Source of the DNA: Lineus longissimus
Lineage: Eukaryota; Nemertea; Pilidiophora; Heteronemertea; Lineidae
DNA: 64,000 nucleotides
NCBI RefSeq assembly: GCF_910592395.1
Contig: NC_088325.1
Coordinates: forward strand, 10,418,109 to 10,482,108
Direction of reading: 5' to 3'
The notes under the pieces: model-generated
The model's input: only the letters and a program-made list of their open reading frames with translations
What the model was told of the DNA's origin: nothing
Databases searched by the model: none
Part shown: positions 48,930 through 62,096 of the stretch, in pieces
How the letters are laid out: the number at the start of each line of letters is the position of its first letter
Position numbering within the stretch: the first letter of the stretch is position 1
Made by a program: the position numbers and the translations under genes

Positions 48930-50215
48930 TATCTTGGTTGTGCCAAAGTCTATACAGATGAATATGTTGACTGTTCCCTTCCCTTGTCCGTCATGAAAAT
49001 CTTGGTTGAACCATAGTCCCATGCATGAATGAATACCTTCGTTGTGCCACAGTCCCGTAGATTAATGGATATCTTGCTTGGACACAGTACCCTATGAATG
49101 AAATCCTTGGCTGTGCCAGTCCCCAATATGAATGAATACCTTGGTTGTACCTCAGTCCCCAATATGAATGAAAATATTGGTTGTGCCCCAGTCCCCTTTA
49201 TAAATGAATTCCTTGGCTGTGCCACAGTCCCCAATATGAATGTATACCTTGGTTGTGCCACAGTCCCCAATATGAATGGATACCTTGGTTGTGCCACAGT
49301 CCCCAATATGAATGGACACATTGGTTGTGCCACAGTCCCCAATATGAATGGATACCTTGGTTGTGCCACAGTCCCCAATATGAATGGATACCTTGGTTGT
49401 GCCACGGTCCCCAATATGAATGGACACATTGGTTGTGCCACAGTACCCAATATGAATGTATACCTTGGTTGTGCCACAGTCCCCAATATGAATGGATACC
49501 TTGGTTGTGCCACAGTCCCCAATATGAATGGATACCTTGGTTGTGCCACAGTCCCCAATATGAATGGATACCTTGGTTGTGCCGCAGTCCCCAATATGAA
49601 TGTATACCTTGGTTGTGCCACAGTCCCCAATATGAATGGATACCTTGGTTGTGCCGCAGTCCCCAATATGAATGTATACCTTGGTTGCGCCACAGTTCCC
49701 AATATGAATGGAGACCTTGGTTGTGCCACTGTCCCCAATATGAATGGACACCTTGGTTGTGCCACAGTCCCTAATATGAATGTATACCTTGGTTGTGCCA
49801 CGGTCCCCAATATGAATGGATACCTTGGTTGTGCCACAGTCCCCAATATGAAAGGATACCTTGGTTGTGCCACAGTCCCCAATATGAATGTGTACCTTCG
49901 TTGTGCCACAGTCCCTAATATGAATGTATACCTCGGTTGTGCCACAGTCCCCAATATGAATGTTTACCTCGGTTGTGCCACAGTCCCCAATATGAATGTA
50001 TACCTCGGTTGTGCCACAGTCCCAAATTGGCTGTGCCACAGTCCCCAATATGAATGGACACCTTGGTTGTGCCACAGTCCCCAATATGAATGTATACCTT
50101 GGTTGTGCCACGGTCCCCAATATGAATGTGTACCTTGGTTGTGCCACGGTCCCCAATTTGAATGTATACCTTGGTTATGCCACATTCCCTATATGAATGG
50201 ATACCTTAGTAAAAA
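48930..50215. repeat. 36-bp minisatellite, about 35 units
   Basis: Tandem units of the form CCCCAATATGAATGGATACC followed by TTGGTTGTGCCACAGT. The left 250 bp are diverged and the rest is highly homogeneous. Because 36 is a multiple of three, long frames open on both strands (389 and 334 residues). There is no start context, splice signal or domain, so they are treated as repeat artefacts. Confidence 0.95.
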
Positions 50216-51065
50216 GATACCAGTCAGGGTTGGTTCTGTGAATTTTTTCCTCCTAGCCACTTTTTAGCCCAGTGGCTGTCACTTTTCGCCATTGAGTCAG
50301 CTCGAGCCATTGCCGATCGTTTGTCCTTCTTGGGGCCGATCCAGCCACAATAACATGTGCGAGATTGGCAGCCAGCCAGTAATGAGACGAGCAAATCAAC
50401 GAACGATTCGAGGAACCCGTGACCGGAGACTCCATGGCAACGAAGCGAGCGGGAAACTAACCGATAATGCATGCGTAAGGCGACCAGCAGCGCCACCAAA
50501 ATCACCGTAGTGGTAACGGGAAGAACTACAATGCAAACGATAGCAACCACGTGTGATAGCGCGGCCGCCCGCAAATATGAAAAAGTTTGACTGACTAACG
50601 ATAGTTCCTTGGTGCATTTGGTGTGGAAGTGGATCTTTTTGATAGACTTTGATCAATTTTCGCACAACACTATTACTCTCTCGCCAAATCATGGCAATTC
50701 AAATTGAATTCACAAAATTTTTAGCCAGACATTGTTTTACATTCGCCACGCAGTGCAGCATTCGTAAGTGGCGAAAATGCGAATGGGCGCGCCAACCCTG
50801 CCATTACAAGAGGATGACAAAAAAATCAAATGGAACAAACATATTCAAACACCTGTAAATCTATCTTTATTCCAAGTTGTTTGGAATGTAACATAAATGG
50901 TCAGCAAGAAACAGAGGAATACAATAAAGTTTCATTTACATGAATGTACTTGTACCTGTGAAACAAACCCCCCACCAAAATTTGGCGTACGGTGGGTTGA
51001 AGAAATCACCAAGTTACTTTGGATTGAACCAGTTCACAGGCAGTTTCGAATTCAGTAGATTAGAC

Positions 51066-51460
51066 TTAAATATCTAAAGTGACTGAGCCCAAGTGACTCT
51101 GACAACAGAACCCTTTAGATGTCTGATACAAATATCTAAAGAGACTGAGCCCAAGTGACTCTGACAACAGAACCCTTTTGACGTCTGATACAAATATCTA
51201 AAGAGACTGACTCTGACAACTGAACCCTTTAGATGTCTGATACAAATATCTGAAGAGACTGAGCCCGAGTGACTCTGACAACTGAACCCTTTAGACGTCT
51301 GATACAAATATCTGAAGAGACTGAGCCTGAGTGACTCTGACAAGAGAACCCTTTAGACGTCTAATACAAATATCTAAAGAGACTGAGCCGGAGTGACTCT
51401 GACAACAGAACCCTTTAGACGTCTGATACAAATATCTAAAGAGACTGAGCCCGAGTGACG
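51066..51460. repeat. 62-bp tandem repeat, about 6.4 units
   Basis: The unit contains ATCTAAAGAGACTGAGCCC, GTGACTCTGACAAC and AGACGTCTGATACAAAT. One unit has an internal deletion near 51210. It lies about 1.4 kb past the TOMM70 stop. Confidence 0.9.
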
Positions 51461-52310
51461 GATTGGAGGATTGTTTCTTGAATGACACAGATTGTTCTTT
51501 TGTCACTAACCATGGCATTAACTTAACCTGGCTAAGTTAATTCAGTTAGACATATCGCCAAGTAAACACCAGCGTTTGTGACAATGTGTTTTGAACAACC
51601 TGGCCCAGAACCACAGCAGGCTTTATCTAAAATCATCTAGAATTACCCAGGAATTATTCTGGAATATCAATCAACTGAACTACGGACCTACTAATAGAAC
51701 CTACTGATAGTAATTTTTAAACCCTTTTGCTGGAGATCCTCCCTAAAGCATTGATCCATACCCAAATCTTTATTTCTATTAGAAGTTGTTGCCTAGTACA
51801 GAGAATCCCAGATGTTTTTATCGCATTGGTCCAGAGCGCGGGAAACCCCAGTCGTTTATTCATCAGATCATTAATATTGGATGTGAGTCTCAAGAATTCT
51901 GCACCTGATAAAACTTCTGGCGAAAATGAACAATGAAGTTGGTAGTTTTTTTTCTGATGAGGTATCACTGAGCTGTCGATGAGGGAGTTACTACTTAACA
52001 TTTGGTGGAAAAAAATCTTAATTTCAGATGGAAAATTTGCCAGCGAAAGGGTTAGACCTAGGGGATGACTCGGAAAAAATGTTTTAGTCCTATAGTACAC
52101 TACATGAGAAATATTAAACTAACATATTCAGCGGAAAATGAAAATCAATTCAACATTCTATCAAAGCCATTGACATACTTCAATGAACCAAAAATGAACA
52201 AAAAATGATCGAATGAGTTATAGATACAGAAGAACTACACAATACAATGGATTTTGAACCCATTTATGCATCCTATTCATGTATTCCGCATTTGACTCTG
52301 GATGGTAAAG

Positions 52311-52389
52311 ACAACCAATTGAAACAACCAATTCAGGTCCAAAATTAGTGCTCTCATTGAAGGTGTCTGCTAAGAAAGGCTCCACTGTG
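52311..52389. mobile_element. MITE-like element, copy 4 (fragment)
   Basis: Retains TTGAAACAACCAATTCAGG, CAAAATTAGTG and a GGCTCCACTG end. Confidence 0.5.
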
Positions 52390-52686
52390 CATCCATTTTT
52401 CTTCCATTACAATGAATTAGAAGGCATTTTAACAAGGCAATAGTGAGAAATATGTGATGACTGATATAACAAGGCAAAAGTTCCACATACTAGACATGGC
52501 TTCCTTTGTTCAAATGAGTCCTTGGTTTTTGTGTGTCTTTTAAAAATGCAGTTTCTGACTATTGTTTGCTAAAATACTTTCAAATAGATAGATCTGTAGG
52601 AAATGAAAAGGTCACAAAGAGAGCTACCCAATCTCATTTTGATGCAGACCCTGCACACACACCTTAGTTGTCGGAAATGAGTACAC

Positions 52687-52861
52687 TGGAACCTCCCTTC
52701 GTGGACACCTCTCTAATAAGGCCAACCTCACTATTAAGGACACTAGTTTTGGTCCCAAATTGGTTGTTTCCATTCAATTTGACCTATCTAATCAGGACAC
52801 CTCTCTATTAAGGACAGCACTTGACAGTAACGAGGGTGTCCTTAATAGAGAGGTTCAACTG
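52687..52861. mobile_element. MITE-like element, copy 5 (full)
   Basis: A full-length copy from TGGAACCTCCCTTCG to AGAGAGGTTCAACTG, with CTCTCTATTAAGGACAGCAC inside. It ends 34 bp from the TOMM70 stop and is therefore likely part of the TOMM70 3' UTR. Confidence 0.8.
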
Positions 52862-52895
52862 TTTTACTCTTTGTGATGATCTAAGCAAGGAGTTT

Positions 52896-55800
52896 TTACA
52901 TTGTACCAGACGGGAACTGAATACCAAAATTTCTGGCGACTTTAGCCTGAGCAATGGCAGCATCGAGGAGTGAAAACAGGTGAGACATCTCAATCTCAGT
53001 CTTGGCGAGTTTGATGGCTTTGTTGAAATGTTCAATAGCTCCGTCAAGATTGCCCCTGGAATACAAAATATGATATTTGAAATTGAAATTTTCTTTCTTA
53101 AACATTCTTGCATCTGCCCGAATCCGGCCAAGCTGCCTCCATTTTACCAATTGAACTATTAAGCATGCAGCATGCCCCCTTTTCAAATTTCATGCCAATG
53201 TAGCCTTGCCATTGACAATCATAATTTTGCGGGAATTGGCATTATAACTCTATTCAATATGACGGCATCAGATGGGTTAAAAATTTCAAGCAGATCTTGT
53301 TGCTTTTTTAGTGATTTTTTTTGCTTAAGTTGCTTAATACCTTGGCGGTGACTCAAATCAATATTCTGGTCAGGAGCAACAAAAGCTTCATTGAAATCCT
53401 TTGTGGCTGGTGGAATCTTGACAAGGGAGCCTTTGACAAATTTAAAGATCTTGCGACAAGAGATTCAAACAATTTAATTGTGGCCAATAGACTGGTACAG
53501 TAATCTGAATCGCTACTGTTAACACGACTTTGCCTCACCTTTGAACTTCAATGGTTCCCAAAGTCTCGTAGGCAAATTCACATTTGTCGTCGACCTCAAT
53601 TGCCTTGGTGATTAGTTTGGCGGCTCCCTCCATGTCCTGCCTCCACTGGATACGTAATAATCTGAAACAGAATAATGATGATAAATCAGTGTTAGCCGAT
53701 CCCTGAACATTGCCTAGCTGCACCCAGCCATCCCACACCCAGGGGCACAGTGCAATTGTGCCCTTTTTATCACCAAACTCTGCCCTCAGCCCCCTGGCCC
53801 TGAACACTGAAAAAATTTACGCCCAAGGACTGGCGTGGGAAACACTTCCCGCAGTCGAGTGCACCCCAGGTCGAACTTTACATCACCTCTGAAGAAAATA
53901 CCCTGCTCCGATGACACTTACCCTCTATGAACATAAATGTTAGCATTATCCGGCTCGATTTCTAGGGCTTTGAGGAAGAACTCATCAGACTTCTCGAACA
54001 ACTGCTGGTCACACAGTGACTGGAATAGAAGGGAAACGTCATGAGTAGAGGTCCTGATTTTATAGGGAGACCACTGGTACAAGCAAGACACTCAAGTGAA
54101 CCATAAACTGCTTCGTTTTACGAATTAGATACTATTTAACTGAGGCTCCTTGTGTACCAGGTGCCTTTGCCAGGGCAGGAAAAAAGCCCCACCAAGTGAG
54201 AAACATAACCCTGCATAGACTCTATCTCTTGCCGAAGACAAAGTCACTTGGACAATGAACCCAACTGGTGCTCATCCTGCCTTGGAGGAGGACTACCCAA
54301 CACCTCCAAGAATCAGAGTATCACTGCCACTAACAGAGGAGTGTCACTGCTCTGCAATTTCCCATAAGTTTCCTGCTCAGCAGTGTTAACCACTGAGGTT
54401 ATGAGGCTCTGATTATTGGTGTCAAAGTGAACTCTTACCTGGCCATAGAGTGCGAATCCCTCGGCACATTTGGGGAATTTATGAACGGTTTCTTCGAATG
54501 ATTTGATAGCCGACTGGAGCTGCATGGGACTGTGAATGGTAAACGCATATCGATACTCTGAAATCAAAAGACGAGAGATAAATTCCATTCCATTTCGATC
54601 CAATTTGGAGAGAGAGACGTGTGCCAATGATACACAGAACCAGACACAAATAAGTGCCAAAAATAGTCAAATTTGCCAACTTTCAGCACCACGAACAATT
54701 CACAGTGGCCACATTTACTAAATCAGATCATCTAATTTTCATTTTTGTAGAAATTCTGCAACTGCTGCCAAAATCTAATGGTTATGCATTAGAGTTGAAA
54801 TGTTAAAAGTTAATTGGGTTCCCAAACTGCAATGATTAACAGTTGCAAACATTGCCCGATCTACAGTCACTGGGATGACAGACAACTGGCCCACCACCAC
54901 CAGTCGTGTGGAGGTGCATGACAAACTTTTCAATCAAAACACTCCCTGGACTACTGAGCTATCTAAGAATATAAAGACAAGTTTTTCAAGACAGCCTACA
55001 CAAGGGATCATACAAGTAAGCAAATAAACAGCTCCTAAACCTTTTCAGGACAAGAGGCCTAGCTGTAAGCCTGAGGTAAAAAAAAGTTATCCATGACTCC
55101 ATGATGCAAACATTTTTACTCTTTTGCAGACATGAGCAATCTCCATGATTCTTCTTCCTCGTCTTCTACTTTCAGCCATTCTCTACCTCTCCATGACGAA
55201 TTTAGCATCGAGTTGAAAGGTTGTTCAGCAGACAGCTTCGTTTAAAGACAAGCTACTTGGGAAACATCCTTCAACTCAACGTCTTTGATGATTCTGATCT
55301 ACCCATGTCTCGGTTGATACGAATCCGGAGCCTACGACTTCCTTGATGAGAATTTGCTTCAACGATTGTTTTTAGCATCAGGCCAGAAAAAGAAAGCAAT
55401 GTTCAAAAGTAGCTAGCTCGAGAATGCTAAGCTACTTGGTGAACATCCTGCCCCTGCTGGCCTGGAAACCATCTACGAATCGCCGAATATCCCAACAACT
55501 CTGTGAACTGTGTTATTGTATAAATAACACAGAGTCCTTTCTTCTCCTTTGTGTTCAACTGGGCAATTTAATTTTCACAATATTTGGTCCTCCAGAGCAA
55601 GGCAGTGTGACACAAATCTGCCTCTGTTCCCCATAGCTTCCTTGGAGAGATGTGGACTCCTCATCAGTAAAGTTTCTGAATGATTTTAAATAATTCTAAG
55701 TTCTACAGAGAGCTTAAGCATAGAACTTTTCATTTCTGCTCTCAAATCAAACCCTTTGCCAGAGGAAGATGAAGAGAAATCCCCCCAAAATCGGAAATGT

Positions 55801-58800
55801 GGGCGAGGGTGAAAAGTCAGCGATAGCAAAAGGAAGCCGTTTAGCACCAGAAGTAGCACACTGACTACAACCAAAAATGACGCATTTTGTGCCCTCTATG
55901 AGTCAAACGGCAGGCACAACGAAACACAGCCGCAGTTTCCACTAAAGATTCTATAATCTAAAATTGACATTCAGTGGAGAAGCGATACAAAAGTCTACAC
56001 ATTAAAGTGATACTATGATGTGATTTACAACTTTGCGGAAATACGTCCGTTTTTAATTGTTGATCACAAATGTAAAGCTCAAATTTTCCATTTTTGATTA
56101 GATTTATTATAAAATCGCTGAATGTAAACCACCGCGACCGCGAAAATGTTCATGTTGTGACGTCATCAACGAAAACGACATCGAAGTGAGCCGTCCGGGC
56201 GGGATTAAACCATCAATTTCTAGAAAATGTGCATTTCGATTCGAAAACCTTACCGATTTATGAGATAGTGACGTAGTCATTTGTCAAAAACAGCTAAAAC
56301 ATTATATGGTGAAATTTGACACGAGTTACCATTTAAGCAAACGAAATACAAAGCAGGTAAGCAGTGTTGGTTAGGAAACGTAAAGCACGTCCAAAAAGCA
56401 GCTTTGTCAACTACAAAAACTACTTGTCAAACATCCTTACGCTTCCGTACCGTCCCATCACCGTGAAAAATCCCGACACCAAGCTGGCAGCGACTGAGAA
56501 AATGTTCCAACCTACCTGTCGTGACCTAAATCATTGTTCTTTTGAGCACTGATGCCTCCTTTTGCACCAGGCCAAATTGAATGACCTTTGGATAATATGG
56601 CTAATATATGGTGCCATGATATGGTGAGCAAGTACCGGTACCTTTTTACAGCTAAAACACATCTTGCCGAGCTGTTCGATCAGCGCTACAATACAACCTA
56701 TTTCTAACCGCTTCTCATTTCTACACCTCGGTAGAAAGAGTCCTGCCTGAGTCTCAAGCCGACTACAATTTAATCTATATCTATTCTAAATGACAATCAT
56801 CAACAGCTTGGGAATGTTTTTGAAGTTGAGGGTCTCTGCTAGGAATGCCTGTACGCGCACAAACTACTCTTCTATGCATCTTAGCCTATATAGGCCTAGG
56901 CTACAAGACCTAAATATCAGGTAAAACAGACCTACTATAAAAATGACAACAATCAAAATACAATGAAAAGATATCAGAAACTTTAAATAGCTAGATACAA
57001 ATGAAATCCATAATAATCCCAATCCACTACCCTCGGAGGTCCTGTATCAAAGGTACTTTAAATAGCTGAGCTCAGGAATGTGACCAGATTGACAGTGGTG
57101 TTGCACAGCACTAGGTTATCCAACCAATGCTCGTCACGGTGTCAACTAAAGCCTGTCAACTATGACACCGGCTGCCCAGGGCTGCGTAATATTACTGTTT
57201 GTGATGGCACTATATTACAGTTTAGTGACAAGAGGTCATCCAAGTACCTTTGGGAAGATCTATCTAAAACCACTACACCTCTAGGTCACCTCACCAACCT
57301 CTCCCCAACTTACCAGCGTAACATTTCTGCACCTGAGCGATGGGGAAATTCGGGTTTAGCTTGACACATTCGTCAAAATCCTTCAACGCCTCTTCAACAC
57401 GTTCGAGGAGAAGATGGAGTTGGCCTCGGTGATGGTAGATGTCGGAATTTTCTGGGTCGTCTTTGGCGGCCGCGGCAAAGTCGGCAAGAGCAGCTTCCTT
57501 TTCTTCGTTTTGCATTTTCAGGCTTCCCAATTTGATCAAGGCGTTCGTGCGTATCTAGAAGATGGAAAATAACTACAGTGGACCCTTCCTTAGAAGACAC
57601 CTCTCTAAAGGACACTAGTTTTGGTTCCAAATTGGGTGTTTCCATTCAATTTGACCTCTCTAATCAGGACACCTCTCTGATAAGGACAGCACTAATCAGT
57701 CTCAATGGTGTCCTCAATAGAGTGGTTCTACTGCACTATTATTTTTCACATTTGTCCATCAACAATGAAAATATATGGCATATGAAATAAGATAGCAGTC
57801 ATATTTTTACGGGTGTGTGGTATGCAAGCGGGCCAAATCAAAATGAACTAACAGTGCTCTCCTTAACATAGGAATTCCTTTCAGGCGGTCACGTCTGCAC
57901 CAAGTGAGAACTGAACACGACATACCTGTTGGTCCAGGTTGTTCATATCCAGAACCCTGTCAAGGTCTTTCCTAGCTTCGACACCCTCTCCCAGCAGTAG
58001 GTAGACGGTTGCACGCAACAGCAGAGATTCAGCAAGATAGGGACTCATTTCATTCTCAATCTCTTCAGTGCATAGCTTTACGATGTTGTCGTACACGCGT
58101 GCAGCAAGGCACTGCTTGGCTTGCTGATAGGGGCTGAAATCATAACAGGGAAAACGCTGATCAAGACACATCCCGCTGGCCTAGTGGTTTAAGGCAGGAA
58201 ACTGGAGAAAAGGAGGTCGTACTTCTAGCCCAATTGCCGTCGGTAGCTCTTTCCAATGCAACCATTTGGTTAGCCGTCAGCTATTTAGATATATAATGCA
58301 GACTATTCGTCAGGCGCCTGGCATTAGAGATAGGAGTTCGAAAGTATCGGGTGTCTCATAAGCCAAATCTGGCTAACCGCTTCGGAGTGACACTATATAA
58401 GGATTTTGAGAGATGGGTTCTTAGCAAATTCGATTCTGACTAAATACAAAGGCTGAACATGCTTGGGAAGACCGCCAAGTGGTTTACCTTGAATCTTTTC
58501 CATCAATGTCTTTTTCGGTCGTGTCGTTCGCCTGGACTTCAATATTTTCAATGTCGCTTATGGAATTCATAATGGGATCGTTGGCGAAGGCTGAGAAATA
58601 TGTTCTGATGAATTGCTGGGATGGAAGAATGGGTCGACGATTCTGAAACGCAACAAGGACATTTTCATCGTCCTAACGTTTTAAAAAATTTGTTGATATA
58701 GGTTTATTGTATCGAAAGTATTCTTGCAGCAAGACCAGTTCAGGGGGAACAAAGCCTCAGTTAATATCTCCGCATTCACCACAAAATGTGACCAAGGGCC

Positions 58801-61752
58801 ACTGTAGTGATGTGGAAGTGTGCCGGCCTCGCGTTTGAGAGATTGCAAGTTACACACGCAGCTAATTTCTCATTGATTCAGAACACATAATACACCAAGC
58901 ATTGAAGAAACAGTCATAGCAAAGAGCATTATTTCCCTCAAATGTTTCAGAGAAACAACTCCGAGAGACCAAATTTAAAGTCGTCGTTTTCCTAATACAA
59001 ACCATGAATGCTTCTTTTGCTTTCGTTCGTCCGATTTCCTTCAGGACTCGATCCGCCATACGCAAGCTCATTTGATTCTGGAATCCTTCCAAGATACACA
59101 CGGCAGTCACATCTGAAAATATCAGTACAGTATCAATACAAACACAGCTAAACATTTTAGTACTCAGTTTGACTGTTACATACAAGAAAACTACACTACA
59201 TGCCCGTCTAGCTTTAGATTTTCAAGTCACTCAATTCGGATACTCTCCAACAAAGAACCTTACAAATTCCAAAAGACAGCATAATCTCTTTTTTGTTTTA
59301 GTCTGCGACACAGGCAGCAAACTCAAGTGGACATGAGTGCGTGTTCCTTTTCCACATCACTTTGCCTGAGGCTTCTCATGTCAGCAGGGCCAACTCAAGG
59401 GAAATTCTCAAGGAACTCTTACCTTCTAGACTCTGTGAAAGATCATTCTCAGTCTCGCAGGCCTTGGCTCTTCGAAATAAAGCCTTTGTATAGCGGCTAT
59501 TGTACTCTAAAGCCTTATTACAGTCTTCTATCACTTTCTTGGTATTTTTCTAGAAGGACAGAAACAAATGCATAAATTAGTCATTGATAGAATCACCAGA
59601 ATAGCTATCATCGACCAAGAGTGATAGGGCAGAGCAAGTTACCATCTTCCAATTCTGGACCCTGCCACTCTTTTCTTTCAAAAATTCAAAGTTCTACAGA
59701 GCTAAGGCAAATATCTTTCCATTTCTGCTGTCAAATTATAAACCATATCACAACAACGGATCTGTATTTCTGTCCAGAGCATCACGGCGCATGCTGTGAA
59801 GGACCAAAACACTGGTCTGATCCATCTTGAGGCAATCTTTAGAAACTGCATGATTCTTGTCATTCCTTCATTGCCACATATGAGGCCACAGAATGTTGTT
59901 TTATACCCTTTTTCGGAGAAGCAAAAATGGAAATATAAGATATGCCACATCATTGACTAGTGAATTTCAACCTACCAACTGTTCATAACCAGCAGCTCTG
60001 TTTTGATAAAACGTCGACAGCTCTGTCTTGTGTTCCGCAGGACATATCTTGATGGCCTCGGAGTAGCATTCAATAGCCTTGTCATATTGACCAGCCTTGA
60101 AGTACTTGTTACCCTTGTTTTTAGCCGCATTAGCTTTCTCAACAGGAGTAAGTGGCTTCTGTAACAAAATGAAAAAGAGAAGTTGGTCAGTAATGTAAGT
60201 GGTCGCTAAAGCCTTCAACATTACTGATTATGGAAAAGGAAGGTTGTTTTAGCGCTGAACTAGTATTAATGACGAACAGCTGTGTTTGAATTTCTTCTTC
60301 TTCTGCATTCTCGATCTAAGATGGCCGGTCCTGTTCTGGTGAAGAAGGACAGGTTTATATTGGTCAGTTCCTTCAAACTTCCTTCCCAGTTTTCTTCAAA
60401 AAACTGCCCACAAGACCAAGCATTGCAGGGACACTGCCCCTTCTACTCTAGGAAGATATGCTTCCTCTAATCTATTCTAATGTAATCATACATGCATCAA
60501 CTTCAGACTGACAATGCATATTACATGTATTATCATTTCCTAGTAAAATATAACATCAACAGGAAATGATACAGGCCATGTTAGGGTGTATCATCATAAA
60601 AAGTCGTAACCTATCAATACACATATTTCTTACACACTCACATGATTTACGACATTAACGAGATCATTATCTTATGACCTGACATGAGCTGACATGACAT
60701 GATACAAATCGAGGAAAACTATTATAGAAAAATATCTAGATCTACTCTACAATTACAAGCTTTAGTCATATGCCCGGGACTTGTCAGTGATACTGAAGTG
60801 GTTGATAGCGATACTTGTAAGACATGCCACAACACAACACCACATGCTCAGACTTGTGAACTAGGCTAGTCTTAGATCCTAATCAGCAGATAAAAATGAA
60901 GTGTGTCATGTCAATTTCGAAGCCAGCCCCCGGGTCTCTAGATCATTATCACGTGCAGAATACAAGAAAGGAGTGCTACTTTTTTAGGCCTAGTCATTAA
61001 ATGTAGTTATCGTAGTTATGCAGGTCAATCCAAGTCAGCCTGGTCAAGCCTTGAGGGGCAGAAACATACATAACGTCGGTGGAGCAACACGACAGCCCAA
61101 CAATAGGGACCAAGGCCGGGACACTGTTAACAAGCTACAGTAACTTACACTTCACAGTAGGGGGCCTACCTACCCAGTTCTATCTTCAACTTAGTTATAC
61201 AAGTACATATGCTAACGTTGCGAAATATTGTATTGCCACCTCTGTGTTATATATCGCCATTCACGTCATTGGATTAATTCCTAAAGGAGTGGCGATATAA
61301 CTAGCACACAATCTTCTCACGTGCACAGGTGATGAAATCCAAAGAGGTTGAGTCGAGATGACCGTCCGAGTCTCGGCGTGTCATCTGAGAGGTGGGAGTA
61401 TGTCACATCTCCTGGCATTAGTTCTTTCTCAAGTGTCGAATGATCGTGAACAAGCGTTAAACAAAACCAAAAATAAGAAATGTAGGCCTACACGAGTTTT
61501 TTGGGGGGTGTCCGGATATCGGTATTACAATAATCGATAGTCGGATTTTCGCACCTGCTCTTCCTTTTTGACTGCTTCAACGTCTTTGAGCTTGTCCAGT
61601 GAAGGCTCTTCCTCTGGTTTTGCCTTCAGTTTCTTATAGTACCACAGACCCGCCAATCCTAGGGCAACAGGAGCACCGACAGCAAGGGCTACTTGCCATT
61701 TACTAAGCCCTCCCGTCACATTTTGTGCCCCCTTGGACATGTTGGACGCCAT
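52896..61752 (-). CDS. TOMM70: TOM70 mitochondrial import receptor
   Basis: Eleven minus-strand exons: 61752-61555, 60158-59976, 59549-59423, 59112-59003, 58642-58488, 58133-57926, 57554-57314, 54557-54439, 54019-53922, 53661-53539 and 53055-52896. They give 573 residues, all phases agreeing; human TOM70 has about 608. The N-terminus has one outer-membrane anchor at about residues 20-38 (QVALAVGAPVALGLAGLWYY), then an acidic linker. TPR units follow, for example KNKGNKYFKAGQYDKAIECY, DVTAVCILEGFQNQ, YHHRGQLHLLLERVEEAL, FPKCAEGFALYGQ and FAYETLGTIEVQR, in the order known for TOM70. TOM70 is a receptor of the outer-membrane translocase that binds Hsp70/Hsp90 and carrier preproteins. The start at 61752 (GGCATGG) fits Kozak; an upstream non-ATG extension is ignored. 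Confidence 0.96.
57572..57734. mobile_element. MITE-like element, copy 6 (full)
   Basis: Runs from ACAGTGGACCC to GTGGTTCTACTGC with the family interior, in a TOMM70 intron just upstream of exon 7. Confidence 0.8.
58171..58370 (+). repeat. SINE-like unit, copy 2
   Basis: Starts TCCCGCTGGCCTAGTGGTTT, then matches 5581-5745 through CTCTTTCCA, TTGGTTAGCC, CAGGCGCCTGGCATT and GTGTCTCATAAG. It lies in a TOMM70 intron. Confidence 0.6.
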
Positions 61753-62063
61753 GCCAGGAAAGGTCAACTAGTTCTCTCGGAAAACCACTATCGCGAGATT
61801 TGATTGATTGATCTGAAACCTGGGAGTGCAGTCTAACTCTTCATTACGCCATTTAAATGATGTTTTAAAGCAAAAATTACACTAATAATTTAAGACCATC
61901 TAGAAAAGATAACACACTAGCTCTTTGCTTGCGGTTCTAGTGTTTAAATACTTGCAAAACTTTAGAAATTAGATTTAAGTGAAGGTACTTGTTGAAATTG
62001 TGGCTGTCTAATCACCACGTGACCTATTACGTCACGGTCACCGACCGCCCCTTTTACTCTAAA
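61753..62063. promoter_or_regulatory. Likely bidirectional promoter
   Basis: The 311 bp between the TOMM70 ATG and the ATG of a plus-strand gene contain TCGCGAGA (61791-61798), CCACGTGACC (E-box, about 62015) and TTACGTCA (CRE-like, about 62027), and no TATA box. TCGCGAGA, E-box and CRE sites are common in TATA-less divergent promoters of housekeeping and mitochondrial genes. Confidence 0.6.
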
Positions 62064-62096
62064 ATGGCGTCCAAGAAATTGAAAGAGAAAGAAGAG
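62064..62096 (+). CDS. First coding exon of an unidentified gene
   Basis: AAAATGGCG start followed by MASKKLKEKEE and a GTGAGC donor in phase 0. The good start context and divergent position to TOMM70 support it. The next exon was not found in the remaining 1.9 kb, so the gene cannot be named. Confidence 0.5.

Noticed and set aside
48930-50215. CRISPR-like array
   Set aside because: The 36-bp units follow each other directly with no unique spacers, and the genome is eukaryotic.
49098-50267. 389-residue plus-strand ORF and two 334-residue minus-strand ORFs
   Set aside because: They are consequences of a 36-bp tandem repeat with few stops; no start context, splice sites or domain.
50224-50574. 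116-residue minus-strand ORF with a hydrophobic segment
   Set aside because: Starts at a non-ATG codon, and has no splice support or recognisable family.
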